A stretch of DNA of 16,033 nt. It comes from Kingella oralis (GTDB lineage Bacteria > Pseudomonadota > Gammaproteobacteria > Burkholderiales > Neisseriaceae). The position numbers and the translations under genes were made by a program. This document shows, piece after piece, positions 13,817-16,033 of the stretch (position 1 is the stretch's first letter; each line of letters starts with the position of its first letter). The stretch is from positions 1 through 16,033 of the forward strand of contig NZ_CP059568.1 in the NCBI RefSeq assembly GCF_014054985.1, read 5' to 3'. The notes under the pieces are model-generated. The model worked only from the letters and a program-made list of their open reading frames with translations. It ran no database searches and was not told where the DNA came from.

Positions 13817-14267
13817 ATGTATCTATTTTATTTATATTTCTTTCATTTTCAATCCATTGATTAAAAATATGATCGGCTATTATTTTATCAGATAAAAATG
13901 AATCGTAAGAATAGTTAGCATGCGCTTTTTTATTAACTACATCATATACTAATTTTAATTGTGTTAAAGTTTTACCCTGATAAATTTCAAATAATTTACA
14001 CAGATCTTTAAAGTCCTCCATACCCAAATCAAGAAATTTCATTTGTAATTCAATTGGAGCGAAATTACTACCGAAAACCTTTAATTTATGCTTCTCAGTA
14101 ATAACGCCACCTTCCTTAAAAAATGCATTAAAAAACACACTATTACGCTCATTTGAACCATAAATATACACAGTATCAACAGTGTATTTTGCATATTCAA
14201 GTGCTAACTCAATCAGATCAATCTGTATTTGGTTTAACTGTTTTTCAAATATAGAATTATTTAACAT
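13815..14267 (-). CDS. cdiI: CdiI-type immunity protein for the CdiA nuclease tip
   Basis: 150 residues. I chose the ATG at 14267 because AAGGAG (14280-14275) precedes it by 7 bases. An in-frame ATG at 14300 has no such site and lies deep in cdiA. The gene overlaps the end of cdiA by 11 bases (AATGTTAAATAA), so the two are translationally linked, as toxin-immunity pairs usually are. The protein is acidic, without a signal or membrane segment, so cytoplasmic. It contains VDTVYIYGSNERNSVFF, FLDLGMEDFKDLCKLFEIYQ and LVYDVVNKKAHANYSYDSF, ending in a helix with NQWIENE. The layout vaguely recalls YezG/DUF600-like immunity proteins, but I do not claim the family. Two sampled 60-base lines are only about 25 percent GC, against about 52 percent in a sampled stalk line, a sign of separate origin. 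Confidence 0.82.
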   Translation of the reverse strand: MLNNSIFEKQLNQIQIDLIELALEYAKYTVDTVYIYGSNERNSVFFNAFFKEGGVITEKHKLKVFGSNFAPIELQMKFLDLGMEDFKDLCKLFEIYQGKTLTQLKLVYDVVNKKAHANYSYDSFLSDKIIADHIFNQWIENERNINKIDT

Positions 14268-16033
14268 TTTCAATCTCCTTGATAAAAAAGTTTCCGTCAA
14301 TCGTATATCTAACTTTAAATGAATCTGGTCTTAAATTATTTCCTTTGTATATAACATCAACATTTACTGTTACCCTTTTATTTTTCATTAGCGCGTCTGC
14401 CCATTCGTTTTCAAGAATCTTATAATCACTCAAATTCACGCCCTGAAGTTGAGACACCAAATTATCCAATTTTGGAGAACCGCCAAATCTATCTCCTGCT
14501 AAGTGCCCAGAATGATCACCTTTGAGTTTTCCAGGGGTATTTGGATTGTGATAAAGTCTTTTAGCTCGTTCAGTTAACTGAAGATCTTGTGCATCCCATG
14601 TCTTCAAGCGTCCAAGATGATCAGTTTGGTATAAATATTCAAACTCTCCAGCTTGATATGTTACGTTTGGCTTTAATTTCCCTTTTTTATCTAAATGAGA
14701 GCCATCTCTTATAATGCTATTTGAAGAATGCGCTAATTCTGCATTCAAGCTACCGCTACGGTTACGAACAGCCTGCTCATACACCGTGCTTACTTGAGCA
14801 GCTCTCCCTGTTGCCTGTCCAACCGCTTCATCAACATGTTTACTTGCTGATCCACTTTTGGATTGCAAAGAATCAGTACCACTACTTCCCTTGGAAGAAG
14901 TACTACCCTTGCCACCTGTTGAACTACCGTTGTTATGTGCGCGACTTTCTATCGGACGAGGTAGATTTTCAGGCTGCCTAGGAATATGGATGCCTTCAGG
15001 AGTAGCTGTAGCCAACTGGCAACTTGCTAAACCAAAGCACCGTTCAGAAGCATCCCGAGCAAGTCGTTTACTTGCTGATACCGCGTTTTCTACTTCGTTA
15101 AATGCTTTCCCGCCTAGATTGCGTACGGTAGAGCTGAGACTTTTACTGGCTGTACCAGCTACCTTTCCTGCTCCACCAATACCTGCCACCTCCCCAATAA
15201 CATTACTTGCATCATTCAGTACATCGGAATAATTACCCTGACGTACTGCATCAAATGAATTAGATACAGCGCGACTAGCTTGTTGCCATTTATGTTCGGC
15301 ACCCTCACTAATAGCGTTTATTGTTTGTTGTTGGTATTCGGGATCACTAATCAGCCGTTCCGTACCATCGGCTATTTTTTTCCTATTTTGATATAGAGTT
15401 ACTGGTAATTCAATTAAACCTTTAATTCCATCTATTGTTCCAAAAACAACGTGATTAGTTGCATTTTTTGCTGCGTAATCTATGTTTTGAATAGCGGATG
15501 CTGCATGTTCATACCATGCCTGATCTCCCTTTAATTCATTATTAATTACCTGATAAGGTAGCTCACCAAGTTTCGGGTATTCTTTACCCAAATTATATTT
15601 TCCATTCGCCCAGTGCAAAATATCAGATGAGCGGAATAAACTATTAGGTTGATTAGTATGATTAAATGATGTTTTATACAAATAACGGTTAATTGCGGCT
15701 GCTTTGCTTCTATCAGGCTCTAAATAAGCAATATCATTTAGATTTTCCCAAACGATGAAACGGGTAATGTCATAACCAGCTTTTTCTTGCCAAGGCAGCG
15801 TTATTGTAATATTTTGGAGTTGTTGGCTTCCATCTTCTAAATTGGCATAACTAGGCAGATCACTTACACGTCTTTCTGATGGAATCCCATTGTAATTTTC
15901 ATCCAATACATAGCGTAATGGTTGATATATTTCTTCACGTGTAGTAGCACATTTCCCTTCCCCATCACCACGCGAACAAGCGATGTGCATATTTTCACTA
16001 TTTTCTCGGCTAATTGATCTGTATTTAGCAAAA
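14257..16033 (-). CDS. cdiA: CdiA C-terminal toxin module with DNA/RNA non-specific endonuclease (NS_2-type); 5' part lies beyond right edge
   Basis: Seen: the frame is open from the right edge to TAA at 14257. The first in-frame ATG (15990) has no clear ribosome-binding site, and the sequence before it reads as ordinary protein, so this is the end of a longer gene. Numbered from that ATG, residues 1-30 hold two Cys (5, 14), fitting the end of a pre-toxin domain. Residues ~150-330 are helical and Gly/Ala-rich, probably an entry region. A Gly/Ser linker spans ~354-385. The nuclease spans ~440-577: DHSGHLAGDRFGGSP (492-506), with His496 as likely catalytic base, DNLVSQLQGVN (509-519) and RPDSFKVRYTIDG (554-566). 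This matches Endonuclease_NS_2 (PF13930 type), a metal-dependent nuclease that would degrade nucleic acid in a target cell. Joined circularly, it is residues 2628-3219 of the protein starting at 7883. cdiI overlaps its end. Confidence 0.9.
   Translation of the reverse strand, partial: FAKYRSISRENSENMHIACSRGDGEGKCATTREEIYQPLRYVLDENYNGIPSERRVSDLPSYANLEDGSQQLQNITITLPWQEKAGYDITRFIVWENLNDIAYLEPDRSKAAAINRYLYKTSFNHTNQPNSLFRSSDILHWANGKYNLGKEYPKLGELPYQVINNELKGDQAWYEHAASAIQNIDYAAKNATNHVVFGTIDGIKGLIELPVTLYQNRKKIADGTERLISDPEYQQQTINAISEGAEHKWQQASRAVSNSFDAVRQGNYSDVLNDASNVIGEVAGIGGAGKVAGTASKSLSSTVRNLGGKAFNEVENAVSASKRLARDASERCFGLASCQLATATPEGIHIPRQPENLPRPIESRAHNNGSSTGGKGSTSSKGSSGTDSLQSKSGSASKHVDEAVGQATGRAAQVSTVYEQAVRNRSGSLNAELAHSSNSIIRDGSHLDKKGKLKPNVTYQAGEFEYLYQTDHLGRLKTWDAQDLQLTERAKRLYHNPNTPGKLKGDHSGHLAGDRFGGSPKLDNLVSQLQGVNLSDYKILENEWADALMKNKRVTVNVDVIYKGNNLRPDSFKVRYTIDGNFFIKEIENVK
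14968..14979 (-). repeat. DNA uptake sequence (AGGCAGCCTGAA) before the toxin domain
   Basis: Exact minus-strand copy in the cdiA linker region, encoding RQPEN about 100 residues before the nuclease domain. It is well placed to favour uptake and exchange of toxin-immunity cassettes. Confidence 0.8.

Noticed and set aside
13815..14300. Start of the immunity gene at 14300
   Set aside because: This start has no ribosome-binding site, while AAGGAG sits 7 bases before the internal ATG at 14267.
14257..15990. A free-standing 577-residue toxin gene starting at the ATG at 15990
   Set aside because: No clear ribosome-binding site precedes it, there is no signal peptide, and the frame stays open to the edge. 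In-frame continuity with the left-edge gene explains it better.

Overview
The window looks like a complete small circular plasmid of about 16 kb from a Neisseriaceae bacterium in the Kingella / Simonsiella / Alysiella neighbourhood. The genus hint comes from five exact copies of the 12-mer AGGCAGCCTGAA, a known DNA uptake sequence dialect of that family. The expected number by chance in 16 kb is about 0.002. Circularity is inferred. A giant minus-strand gene runs off the left edge, and a minus-strand toxin tip is open to the right edge. If base 1 is joined to base 16033, the two parts fuse in the same frame with no stop, giving one two-partner-secretion / CdiA-type protein of 3,219 residues. 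The pre-toxin motif ends the left part and the toxin module begins the right part.

Layout. Bases 1-7883 (minus) hold the signal peptide, TPS domain, filamentous stalk and pre-toxin region of the CdiA-like exoprotein. I read this frame codon by codon and found no stop. A 171-bp divergent promoter region follows, then its outer-membrane transporter CdiB/TpsB (8055-9872, plus). Next come a small helix-turn-helix plasmid accessory gene (9930-10325), a structured non-coding stretch with two strong inverted repeats and three short direct repeats (10327-10674), and a vapX-like/vapD toxin-antitoxin pair (10761-11233). A hypothetical DNA-binding protein with its own promoter and terminator follows (11492-12050). 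After that lies an iteron origin (six copies of a 15-mer, 12580-12719) with a replication initiator of the RPA family (12818-13798). The immunity gene (13815-14267, minus) and the toxin end of CdiA (14257-16033, minus) close the circle.

How it works together. CdiB should export CdiA to the cell surface. The CdiA tip carries a predicted DNA/RNA non-specific endonuclease, and the overlapping downstream gene should encode its immunity protein. CDI genes fill about three quarters of the replicon. The rest is replication functions, one toxin-antitoxin pair, a few regulators and non-coding elements. I see no relaxase, no partition genes and no transposase. The plasmid therefore appears to be kept by two toxin/antidote systems (VapXD inside the cell, CDI between cells) and to rely on natural transformation, through its uptake sequences, or on outside help for transfer.
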